64,000 bases of DNA from Sapria himalayana. Its lineage: Eukaryota > Streptophyta > Magnoliopsida > Malpighiales > Rafflesiaceae. The translations under genes were made by a program, and so were the position numbers. Shown here in pieces: positions 50,254-64,000 of this stretch (positions within the stretch are counted from its first letter, which is position 1; each line of letters starts with the position of its first letter). Location: assembly GCA_029783825.1 (NCBI GenBank), contig JAREIK010003337.1, positions 163,863 through 227,862 of the forward strand. The letters run 5' to 3'. A model generated the notes under the pieces. It saw only the letters and a list, made by a program, of their open reading frames with translations, did not search any database and was not told where the DNA came from.

Positions 50254-53200
50254 ATAGACGCATGGACACATTAATAGATTGACATATAGACAAATAGATA
50301 GATAGACATATAGCAAGATAGCCAGATAGAAAGATAGATAAATAGATAGATATATAGATATATAGATAGATAGTTAAACATTTAGATAGATAAACATATA
50401 GGAATAAACATAGATAGAAACATATGCATATAGACAGATAGACAGATAGTCATATAGTCAATTAGAAAGATAAACATCTAGATAGCTAAATAAAGAGACA
50501 GAAAAAGAGAATGAGAAATAGACAGACAGATAGATAGATAGACATATAGACATATAGAAAGAAAGATAGAGAGATAGATAGACATATAAATAGATAAATA
50601 GATAGAAATATAGACATATAGGTAGATAAATTGAAAGACAAAGAGATAGATAGACAGATAGACATATAGACAGATAGATAGATATACAAAAAAATAGATA
50701 GAAAATAAATAGATAGTCGAATAGATAGATAGATATATAGATAGATAGACAGATATACAAATAGTCAGATAGATAGATAGACAGATAGACAAATAAATAG
50801 ATAGACAAACTTATAGATAGATAGACAGATATACAAATAGACAAATAGACAGATAGATAGACAGATAGACAGATATACAAATAAATAGATAGACAAACAG
50901 ATTGATTGATAGATAGATATAGATATAGATAGATAGATATATATATATAGTTAGATAAATAGATAGATAAATCGAAATATAAATACAAAGATAGAAAGAA
51001 AGATAGATAGATAGATAGAGATATAGATAGATAGATAATTATATAGATAGACATATACATATATACATAGATTAATAGATAGACATATATACACATTTAT
51101 AGATAGAGAAATAGACAAATAAATAGATAGATAGATAGAAAAATAGATAGTTAGAAAAAAAATAGATAGAAAAAAATAGATAGAAAAATAGATAGATAGA
51201 AAAAAATAGATAGATAGATAGATAGACAAATAGATAGATAGATAGAAAGATAGATAGAAATACAGATAGAAAAATAGATAGATAGATAGATAGACAGATA
51301 GACAAAAAAATAGATAACCATAGAATAAGATAGGCAGATAGACAAATAGACTGATTGACTGATAGATAGAAAGATAGAAAGATATATAGACTGATAGGTA
51401 GATAGATAGATAACCAGATAGATAGTTAGACAGATAGATAAATATAAATATAGACAGATAGACTAATAGACTGATAGTTATATAGATAGATAAATACAAG
51501 ATAGACATATAGAATGATAGACATATTGGTAGATAGATAAATAGAAAAATAGATAGATAGATAGATAGAGAGATAGGCAGATATATAGATAGATGGATAT
51601 ATAGATATATATATATAGTAGAACAGATTGAAAGAAGATTGACAGACAGATACAAAAAAAATAGATAGATAGACAGTTATATAGATAGATATATAGACAT
51701 ATACATTGATACATATATAGACATATAGATAGATTTATATATATAAAGATAGAGAGATAATTAGATAGATAGATTGATTAATAGACATATAGGCATATAG
51801 ATAGATTGACAAATAGATAGATAGATAGACATATAGTAAGATAGACAAAAAAAAGATAGAGAAATGGATAGATACATAGAAAGATAGATTGAGAGATAGA
51901 TAGACAAATAGATAGATAATTTGATATATAGTTAGATAAGTAGATATATAAATATATAGTTAGATAAATAGATAGATAGATAGATTGATTGAAAGATTAC
52001 AGATAGACAGATAGGCACATTGAGAGATAGACAGATAAGCAGACAGGTAGATAGATAGATAGACATATACACAGATAGACAAATATATAGATAGACAGAT
52101 TGACATATAGATAAATAGAATCATAGATAATAGATATATAGATAGACAAATAGGTAGATAGATAGAATCCAGATAGACAAAAAGATAGATACATAGATAG
52201 ATGGGTAGACAGATAGTTTGATAGTCAGATAAATCGATAAATAGATAGACACATAATAGATAGTCAGATAGTTAGATAGTTAGATAAATAGATATATTGA
52301 TAAAAAGATAGATATATAGAGAGATAGTCAGATAGAAAGATAGACAGATAGGTAGATAGACAGCTAGATAGATAGTCAAAAAGATAGATAGATAGAGAGA
52401 CAGTTAAAGAGACAGTTAGAGAAACATACACACAGATATATTGATAGATTGATAGACAGATATACAAATATATAGATAGATAGATATATAGATAGACAAA
52501 TAGACAAGTAGACAGATCTACAGATAAACAGATAGTTAGATTGATGGATAAACAAATAGATAGATATATAGATAGACAGATATACAGATAGACAGATATA
52601 CAGATAGACAGATAGAAAGACAGATAGATAGATATACAGATACATAGATAAACAAATAGCCCAATAGTCAAATAGAGTGATAAACATATAGGCAGATAGA
52701 TAGATAGACAGATAGATAAATAGATAGATAGATAGAGAAATTTAAAGATGAATTGACAATTATACAGATACACATATAAACATATACAATGATATATAGA
52801 TAAATAGTTATACATATACACATATAGACATATACACAAATAGATAAATAGATAAATAGATTTATAAACATATTTATAGATAGACATATAGAGAGATAGA
52901 TAGATAGACTGATAGATAGACTGATAGATATAAAGATAGAAAGATAGACATATAAACAGATATATAGATAAACAAAAAGACAGGTAGACAAAAAGATAAA
53001 TAGACAAATATAAAGTTAGAAAGATAGAGAAATAGATAGATAGATAGACAGATAGATAAATAGATATATATACAGATAGATAGATTGAAAGATAGACATA
53101 TAGTAGGATAGACAGATAAGTAGATAGACAGATAGGAAGATAGACAGATAAACAGATAGAAAGACTGACATATATACTGATAAGTAGTTAGATTAATACA

Positions 53201-53879
53201 TAGATATTTAGATAGAAAGATAGATAGACAAATAGAGATATAGACTTATAGACAGATAGACAGATATACAAATAGATAGAAAGGTACATAGATAGATAGA
53301 CAAATCGATAGATAGGCAGATAGGAAGATAGACAGATAGGCAAATAGGCAGATAGACAGACAAATAGATAGATAGATATATAGATAGATAAATAGAAATA
53401 GAAATAGAAATAGAATATATATATATATATATATATAGTTAGATAGATAGAAAGATAGAAATATAGATTGACAAATAGACATATACACATATAGATTGAT
53501 TGATTGATAGACATTTAAATAGATAGACATAAAGACATATATACCGATCGATAGATAGATATATAGACAAATTTATAGATAGCCAAATAGATAGAAATCA
53601 GATAGATAGATAGATAATCACATAGATAGATTGAAAGATAGATAGGCATATAGGTAGATATGCAGATAGGTAGATAGGCAAATAAATAGTTAGATAGATA
53701 GATAGATAGATAGATATATAGATAAATAGAAAGATATACAAATACACAGATAGGAAGATTGATAGAAAGACAGTTAGATAAATAAAGAGATAGAGAGATA
53801 GACAGAATGATAGATAAATCAAGAGACATATAAGCATTTAGACAAATAGAAAGATAGATAGATAGATAGACAGATATAC

Positions 53880-53921
<42 letters not shown>

Positions 53922-54148
53922 TATTTATTTATTTATATATAGACAGACAGACAGATAGATAGATAAATAGAACAATTGATAGATAAAAAAATTGATAGAT
54001 TGACAACTAGATAGAAAGACCAATATATCGATAGATAGATAGACAAATAGACAGATTGATATATAGAGATATAGACAGATTGATAGACCGACAGATAGAT
54101 AGATTTATAGATAGATAGCCAAATAGCTAGATAGTCAGATAGGCAGAT

Positions 54149-54184
<36 letters not shown>

Positions 54185-56516
54185 AAATAGATATATAGAA
54201 CAATAGTTATATAGATAGATAAATAGATAAATATATAGATAGATTTATAGATTGATTGATTGATTTATTTATTGAATGATTGATTAATAGATGCATAGAT
54301 AGATGGATATATAGATAGATAGTTAGTTAGTTAGATATATATATATATATTGGTATATATATACATATATAATTAGATAGATAGATAGATAGTTAGAGAT
54401 ATATACATATACATAGATAGGTAGACAGATAGATATATAGAATGATAGATAGGTAGAAACAAAGAAATATAGATAGAATAACAGTTAGACAGATAGATAT
54501 ATAGATAGATAGATTATGATAGATACACAAATAATTATACGGATAGACAGATATACAGATATAGAGATAGATAGATAGATAGATAGACATATAGATAGAT
54601 AGATAGATAAACAAATAGTTAGATAGACAAATAGACTTATAGGCATATAAACATACAAATAGACAGATAGACAAATAAATAGATATAAAGATAGATATAT
54701 TTAAAGATAGACAAATAGATATTTAGACAAATAGATAGAAAGATAGTTAGACAGATATAGAGATTGAAAGATAGATACATATACAAATAAACTGATAAAT
54801 AGATAGACAGATAGATAGATAGTTAGATAGATATATAGATATATAGCTAGATAGCTAGATAGATAGACGGATTGAAATATAGATATACAGACAGGCAGAT
54901 ACACAGATAAAAAGAAAGAAAGATTGATAGATATATAGATAGCTATACAGATATACTTATAGACATATACACATATAGATATATATACATATAGATAGAT
55001 TTATGCATAGACAAATATACATAGATATGGATGAACAGATAGACAGACAGATAAATAAACATATAAACAGATAGACATATAGATAGATACACAAATAGAC
55101 ATACAGATAGATAGAAATATAGATAGATAGATAGAATGCAGAGAGATAGACTTATAGACATATAAATAGATAGATAGGTAGATAGATATATAGATAGACA
55201 TATTTGCACATAGAAAGATATTTAGATAAATAGATATCCATATAAACATATAGATAGATAGACAGATATATAGACAGATAGATAAATATATAGATAGGCA
55301 TATAGGTGAATAGAAAAATAGATAGATAGGTAGAAAGACATATAGATAGATAGACATATAGATAGAAAGACAAAAAGATAGAAAGATAGATAGTCGGATA
55401 GATAGACAAATAGATACTTAGAAGGATAAATAGAGAGATAAATAAACAGATAAATAGTTAGATAGATTGAGAGATAGATATATCGATAAATATTCAGATA
55501 AATAGATAGACAGATAAACATATAGATTGATATATAGAAAGATACATATTCAAATAGTAAGATAGAGAGATATACAGATAAATAGATAGAGAGAGAGAAT
55601 ATATAAAGATATATAGATAGATAAATAGATAGATGGACAAATATATTGATAGAAAAATAGAAAAATACATTGATAGTCAGATAGCGAGAACGATAGATAG
55701 ATAGATAAATAGATAGATAGATAAATAAATAGATAAATAAACATATAGATAAATAGATAGACACATAGAAAGGTAGATAGACAAATTGATTTATGGTCAA
55801 ACAGATAGATAGATAGACAGATAGACAAATAGATATATAGATACATAGATTGAAAGTTAGACAAATAGACAGGTAGATAGATATATAACAAGATAGATTG
55901 ATAGATCGACAAAGTGACAGATAGATAGATAAACATATAAACTTATAGATAGATAAATAGATAAGGATATAAAGATATAAAGAGTTATATAGATAGAGAG
56001 ATATATAAAGAGATAGATAGATATATAGATATATAGATAGAAAAATAGATACATATATTGACAGATAGATAGATAGATCGAAAGATATACACATTTCACA
56101 AGAAAATAGATAAATAGATTGACATATAGACAAATAGATAGAGAAATTGACAGATTGATAGATTGAAAGATAGACAAATAGATAGATAGATATATAGCAA
56201 GATAGTCAGATAAGCAGATAGATAGATATATAGATATATATATATAGCTAGATAAAAAGATAGATTACTAGATAGATAGTTATGTAGATATATAGATAGA
56301 TAGTTAGATAAATAAATAGATAGAAAGATAAATAGAAAGATAAATAGATAGATAGATAGACAGTTAGATAGATAAACATATAGACAGAAACAATAATAAA
56401 TAAAAAAATATAGACAAATATATAGATAGATAGATAGACAAATAGCTATATAGGTAGATATGCATTTAGACAAATAAAGAGATAGACATATAAACATATA
56501 GACAGACAAATAGATA

Positions 56517-56559
<43 letters not shown>

Positions 56560-58098
56560 ATAAATAGATAGATAGATATATAGATACATTGTAAATATAC
56601 AGATAGATAGATTGATATATAGATAAATAGATAGATAGATAGATAGACAGACAAATAGACAAATAGATAATTGTATTGATATACAAGTAGATATATAGAC
56701 AAATTGATTGATTGATAGATAAATAGATAGACATATAGACAAATAGATAGATTTACAAATATAAATATAGATAGATAGACAAATACATAGATAAATAGAA
56801 AAACAGATAGACAAAAAGGAAGATAGACAGATAAACATATAGAGAGTTAGACATATATACAGATAGATAGATAGATAGACATATAGACTATAGACATATA
56901 GATAGATAGACAGATACACAAATATATAGATAGACATATAGATAGATAGACATATATATAGATAGATAGATAGATAGATAGATAGAATGATAGATAGCCA
57001 GATAGACATATAGATAGATGGATAAATACACATATAGATAGATAGATAGAGATAAAGATACACAGATAGACAGATAGATAGAAGATAGAAAGACACATAA
57101 ATAGAAAGACATATATACAAATAAATAGATAAATAGATAGAGAGATAAACATATCGACATATAGATTGATATACTACTAGCTAGATATATAATTAGATAG
57201 AGAGATAGATAGATAGATATACAGATAGATAGATAGATAGATAGATATACAGATTGACAAATAGACAAATTGATAGATAGAGAGATAGATAGAAAGATAG
57301 ATAGACAAATAGAGATAGATAGATAGTAGATAGTAAAATAGACAGATAGATCAATCGATAGATATATTATATAGATAGATAAATAGATAGATAGAAAGAT
57401 AGACAGATTAATACATAGAAAGATAGATTGATTTACAGATTGAAAGATATTAAGATAGATATATAGTCTTATAAAAAGAAAGATAGATAGATAGGGATAT
57501 AGACAAATAGATAGATAAACAGAAAGATAGATAGATAGATAGACTGATAGACACATAGACATATAGATAGATAGACAGAAAGATAATTAGATAGATAGAT
57601 GGATAGACGGATAGATAGATATAAAGATAGACACATATATAGATAGATAGATAAATAGATAGATAGTTGACAAATAGACAAATAGAAAGAAAGATATAAA
57701 TATATAAATATATATATAGAATTACACATTAACAGACATATAGATAGACAAATTGATAGATAAACAAATAAATAGAAAGACAGATATACAGATAGACAGA
57801 TAGATATATTGATAAATTGATAGATATATATATATATATAAAGATAGTTAGATAGATAAATATATATAAATATAGACAGATAAAAGGATATATAAATAGA
57901 TAGATAGATAGACAGTTTGATAAATACACATATAGACATAAACATAAAGAGATACATAGACATATAGACAAATTTATAGATAGACAAGTATACATATAGA
58001 CAAATAGGTAGATATGTGATAGATAGGCTGATAGGCTATTAGATAGATAGATAGATATATAGACAGATAGATATATAGATAGATAATTAGACAGATAG

Positions 58099-58147
<49 letters not shown>

Positions 58148-59079
58148 AATAGATATATAGATAGATAGATTGACAAATATACAGATTGATAGGTAGATAG
58201 ATAGATAAATATATTTATAAGTAGATAAATAGAGAAATTTTTAGATAGAAAGATAAATATATTGTCAAATAGATAGATAGATAGATAGATAGACATATAT
58301 AGAGATAGATAGATATATAGAAAGATAATTAAATAGATAGACAGATAGAAAGATAGATTGATAGATAGACAAATAGACATATAGACCAATAGACACATGA
58401 TAGATTGATAGACACATAGATAGATAGATAGATAGGCAAATAGATAGATAAACAAATTAATAGATTGATAGATAGACAAATATACATATAGACTAGATAG
58501 GTAGATAGATATATAGATAGACAGATTGATAGATATATAGATAGACAAATATATAGATAGACAAATAGACAGAAATATAGATATGCATATAGATAGAAAG
58601 ATTGAGATATAGATAGACAAGTAGATAGATAGACTGAAAACAGATAGACAGATAAATCGATATATATACAAATATATAGATTAACATTTAGACAGATAGA
58701 AAGATAGTCAATTAGATAGATATGTAGAAAGATAGACATACAAATAGATAGCTATTTAGACAAATACAAAATATATAGATTGAAAGTTAGACAGTTAGAC
58801 AAATAGCCAGATATATAGATTGACAGATAGATAGATAGACACATTGATAGATAGATAGTAATATATTAAAATAGACAGATAGATGATAGATAGATAGATA
58901 GACAAATAGCCAAATAGCTAAATAGAAATATAGATATAAAAATACTAATAAATATATATTGATAGATAGATAAATAGATAGATAGAGATATATATATACA
59001 TACTATATATATATATATATATTATATATATATATAGATATTTAAACAAATAGATAGATAGAAAGATAGATAGATAAAT

Positions 59080-59114
<35 letters not shown>

Positions 59115-59474
59115 CATATATAAATAGTTACACAGATAGACATATAGACATATATTTTGATAGATAAATAGACATGTATAAAGATTTATAAATAGACAGA
59201 TTGATAGTTATATATATATAGACAAATAAAAAGATAAGTAATAGGCAGACAGGTAGTTACACATATAGTTAGATAAACAGATAGACAAATAGATAGATAG
59301 ACATATAGATAGATAGATAGATAGATAGACAGAGAGACATACAGATATATATATATATATATATATAGACATATAGACAAATAAAAAGATAGATTGACAG
59401 ATACACAAATACAAAAAGATAAATAGATAAATAGATAGTTATACAGATATACATATAGACATATACATTAATAG

Positions 59475-59513
<39 letters not shown>

Positions 59514-60233
59514 TTTATTGATAGATAAATAGATAGATAGATAAACAGATAGATAGATAGACATATAGATAGATAGATAGTTAGATAGAATGATAGATAG
59601 ACAGATAGACATATACATAGATAGATAGCTAGATAGATATATAGATTGATTGATATATAGTCAGATATATAAGAAAGATAGATAGACAGATAAATAGATA
59701 GATATATTGATATAGACATAGATAGATAGATTGACATATAGATAGATTTATAGATAGAAAGAAAGATTGATTGATTGATTGATTGACAGACAGATAGATA
59801 GAGAGATAAATTGATTGATAGATAGAGAGACAGAAAGATATGTAGACAAATAGACATATAGATATACAAATAGATAAATAGATAGATAGATATATAAAAT
59901 GATAGATAGATAAATAGATAGATAGATAAATAGATAGACAAATAAATAGATAAACATATAGATATATATACAGATAGATAGATAGACAGATAAAAATATA
60001 GTCACATAGTAAGATAGATAGAATGACAAATAGATAGACACATAAATAGATAGACACATAGTCATATAGAAAGATAGATAGACAGATAGATATGTATATA
60101 GAAAGTCAAATAGAAAAATATTCATATAGATAGATAGAAATATAGATAGATAGATAGACAAATAGATAGATAGATAGACAAATAGACAGATAGACAGATA
60201 GACATATAGACATATAGACATTTATATAGATCA

Positions 60234-60282
<49 letters not shown>

Positions 60283-63200
60283 AAGATAAATAGATAGACA
60301 GAACTAAATATGGATATATAGATAGATAAATAGATATATAGATAGTCAAATAGACAGATCGATAGATAGATTGATAGATAGTTTAAGAGATAGACAAATA
60401 GATAGATAGATTGATTGATATATAGATAGACAGAAAGAGAGTTAGACATATAGATAGATTGACACATATACAGATTGATAGAATGACAAGTAGACAAATA
60501 GATGAATAGATTTATAAATAGATAGATAGAGAAATAAACAAATAGATAGATTGATAGATAGATTGATAGATAGATTGATAGATAGTTTAAGAGATAGACA
60601 GATAGATAGATAGATAGATAGATTGATATATAGATAGACAGAAAGAGAGTTAGACATATAGATAGATTGACACAAATACAGATTGATAGAATGACAAGTA
60701 GACAAATAGACGAATAGATTTATAAATAGATAGATAGAGAAATAAACAAATATACAGATAGATAGATCAATAGATAAATAGATAGAGAGATAGACCAAAA
60801 TATAAATAGATATATAGATATATAGAATGATGAATATATATATATATATATATATATATAAACATATAGATAGGTAGACATATATATGGATAGAGAGATA
60901 AGCACACCGATAGATATTTATATAAATAGATTGACAGATAGACATTTAGATAGATAGATAGTTGACAGACAGATAGATAGATTCACATATTGATGAGATA
61001 AACAAATAGATAGATAAACTTATAGCTAGATAGCTAAGTAAGGATATAGATCGATAAATAGATATATAGATAGATTGATAGATAGACAGACAGACAGATA
61101 GATAGTTATATAGATAAACTTTTAGACATAAACATAGATAGATACATAGACATATAGATAGATTTATAGATTGATTGATGGAGATATAGACAAATAGGTA
61201 GATTGGTAGAAAGACAGAAGGCAAATAGGTAGATAGGATGTTAGTTATATTGATAGATAGATAGATACAAATATAGAAATACAAATAGATAGATAAAAAG
61301 ATAGATAGATATATAGACAAATAAATAGATAGACAAATAGATATATAGATAAATATACAGATTGATAGATAAATAAATAGATAAAAAAATAGATAGACTG
61401 ATATATAGATAGTTAGAAAAATATACTGATAGTCAGAAAGATATATTGAAAAATATATCTAATAGATAGATATAAAGACATAGAGACATATATATAGACA
61501 GATAGATATATATATATAGACAGACAGATTGATTGATTGATTGACAAATAGATAGATAGATAGATAGACATATAGACATATGACATATAGATAGATAGAG
61601 AGATCGACTAATAGACATATAGATAGATAGATAGATATAAACTTATAGAAAGATAGACAGATAGGAAGATTGACAGGTAGGTAGATAGACAGATAGATAG
61701 ATGGAAAGATACATAATAGATAATAGATAGATAGACAGATATACAAATATTCAAATAGATCGATCCATATACAGAGAGATAGATAGAGATATAGACAGAC
61801 AGATAGTTATATAGATAGATTGATAGATAGAAAGATAAATAGATATACAAAGAGATAGATAGACAAAAAGAAATATTAATGCATAGATATACAGATAGAC
61901 ATATAGATAGATAGATATATAGATAGATAGACAGAAAAATAGATAGACAGATAGACAGAAAGATAGATAGTTAGATAAATAGATAGATAGACAGACAGCT
62001 AGTTAGATAGATAGATATACAGATAGATAGATGAATAGATATATATATATATATATAGTTAGACATATATATTGATTGATATATAGTTAAATAGATTGAT
62101 GGATAGATTGATATACAGATAGACAGATAGACAGCTTGTTAGATAGATATATAGACAGGTAGGTAGAAAGATAGATAGACAGATAGACATATATATACAG
62201 ATAGACAAATAGATAGATAGATAGACAGCTAGACAAATATATAAATAGACAGGAAGATTGATAGATAGATATGCAGATAAATAGATAGACAGCTAGACAG
62301 AAAAATAGATAGAATGATAGACATATAGATAGATAGATAGATAGATAGAAGATACACAGATAGATAGATAGTCAGCTAGAAAGATTGACATCTAGACAGA
62401 TAAATAGATAGACATATAGAAAGATTTAGAGTTAGAAAGAAATATAGATAGAATGAAAGAAGTTAAAGAGACAGATTTATAGATAGACATATTGACAAAT
62501 AGATATGGATACATATAGACATATAGACAGATTTAACATATTGACAAATATAAAGATAGATAGATAGAAAAATAAATAGATATACAAATAGATAGATAGT
62601 ATAGTCAGACAGATAGACTGATTGATAGATAGATAGATATAAAGATATACAAATATAGGGATAGACCAAAAGGCAGATAGACAAACATATATATATATAT
62701 ATATAGTTTTATTAATAGATATATTGATTAAAAGATAGACAGATTAATTTATAAACAAATAGATAGATAGATAGACAATTAAATAGATAGACATATCGAC
62801 ATATATATATATATATATATATAGATATAAAGACAAATTTATATAAATAGATAAGCGGATCGAAAGATATATTGATAGATAGGAAGATAGATAGATATAA
62901 ATATATGCAGATAGATAGATTAACAGATAGGCAAATGGACAGTTAGGCAAATATACATATATATAGATTGACAGTTTGACTGATAGACTGATAGAGAGTT
63001 AGATAGATTTATAAATAGATAGACAGTTAGATATATAGACTGATAGGCATATAAAAAGATAGAAATATAGATAGATAGATAAATATACAGATACACAGTT
63101 AAACATATAGACAGATAGATTGATAGTTAGATAGATATATAGAAAGAAAAATAGATAGACAATTTGATAGATAGACAGATAGGTAGTTATGAAGATAAGC

Positions 63201-64000
63201 AGATAGTTTGATAGCCACATAGACTGTTAGATAGATAGATAAATAGACTGACATATTGACAGACAGACAGACAGAAAGAAAGAAAGAAAGATATACAGAT
63301 AGACATATGGATAGATAGATAGATAGATTAACAGATAGATAGATTAACAAATAGACAGATAGATATAAAGATAGATAGATATATAGATAGACATATAGTC
63401 AAATAGACAAATAGATAGATATACAGATACATAGATAGACTGATAGACAGATAGACAGATAGACAGATAGACAGATAGATAGAAAAATATACAGATAGAT
63501 AGATAAATAGATAGATAGAAAGATAGACTGATAGACTGATAGACATATAGAGAAATAGACAAATAGATAGATAGACATGTAGACAGATAGAGAGATAGAC
63601 AAAATAAATATAGATAGATAGATAGACATATTGAAAAATTGACAAAGGGACATATAGACTTATAAACTTTAAAACGTATAGGAAGATAGGCATATAGATA
63701 CATAGAATGATAGATATATAAATAGATTTAAAGATATATAGATAAATAGATAGCAAGATAGATAGACAAACAGACAAATAGTAAAATAGATAGATTGATA
63801 GAGAGATGTCTAAATAGATATTCAAGTAGACAGGTAAACAAATAGATAGATAGATACATAGATAGATATACATATAGAAAAATTGACAAATAGATAGATA
63901 GAAAAATATAGATATAGATAAATTGACAAATTGGGAGATATGCAGATTGCCATATAATAAGATAAATAAATAGGCACATTTACGAGTACCCAGATAAATA
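50254..64000. repeat. GATA/GACA tetranucleotide satellite, block C (more than 13.7 kb)
   Basis: Same degenerate satellite and orientation as blocks A and B, continuing to the window end. It holds (TA)n tracts (about 53885-53917, 54150-54180, 56521-56557, 58100-58142, 59475-59512) and one clear local duplication (60441-60540 / 60649-60748). No non-repeat island of more than about 100 bases is visible. Minus-strand open frames of up to 303 codons are artefacts of TATC. Confidence 0.95.
60441..60750. repeat. 208-bp local duplication inside GATA block C
   Basis: GTTAGACATATAGATAGATT, then AGATTGATAGAATGACAAGT and AATAGATTTATAAATAGATA occur at 60441-60540 and 60649-60748 with only a few differences over about 100 bases. 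This is much closer than random pieces of the array are to each other. Confidence 0.85.

Noticed and set aside
50458..63979. Frames of up to 303 codons in block C
   Set aside because: Same repeat artefact as in blocks A and B.

Overview
This window looks like AT-rich, transposon-dense, gene-poor nuclear DNA of a flowering plant. The evidence is plant CACTA (En/Spm) coding domains (TNP2, DUF4218, DUF4216, Transposase_24, Ulp1/C48), a relic of an angiosperm egg-cell EC1 gene, and a fragment resembling the plant TPR/ankyrin UvrD-like helicase family. The species cannot be named from the sequence. I see no intact host gene, rRNA, tRNA or CRISPR array; every recognisable coding region is broken.

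Layout. 1-7765: 3' part of CACTA element 1 on the + strand, with a decayed TNP2-type transposase (3-2630) and a decayed Transposase_24/DUF8039/Ulp1-type gene (about 2954-6240), ending in a terminal inverted repeat at 7765. 7766-8141: TCTA-oriented tetranucleotide array. 8142-18695: complete CACTA element 2, flanked by TAT duplications; it holds an EC1 relic, an AT-rich higher-order satellite, a DUF4216 remnant and a broken Transposase_24 gene with a coiled-coil tail. 18696-19055: the other side of the TCTA array. 19056-22573: a composite block with CACTA-like 3' ends, a partial tandem duplication and helicase-like fragments. 22573-29976, 32455-40451 and 50254-64000: about 29 kb of degenerate GATA/GACA satellite. 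It is interrupted by a probable solo LTR (29977-32454, near-matching 5-bp flanks) and by CACTA element 3 (40452-50253, reversed, flanked by ATA duplications, no transposase recognised).

How it fits together. The tetranucleotide array is the older substrate and the mobile elements are embedded in it. Elements 2 and 3 are diverged members of one CACTA family: they share termini, subterminal GCTAGGGA-type motifs, a TATGTACATATA palindrome array and a TATAACTA satellite. Both are bounded by the same duplication when read on the same array strand. The many long minus-strand reading frames rich in Tyr-Leu-Ser-Ile are artefacts of the TATC repeat and are not annotated as genes.
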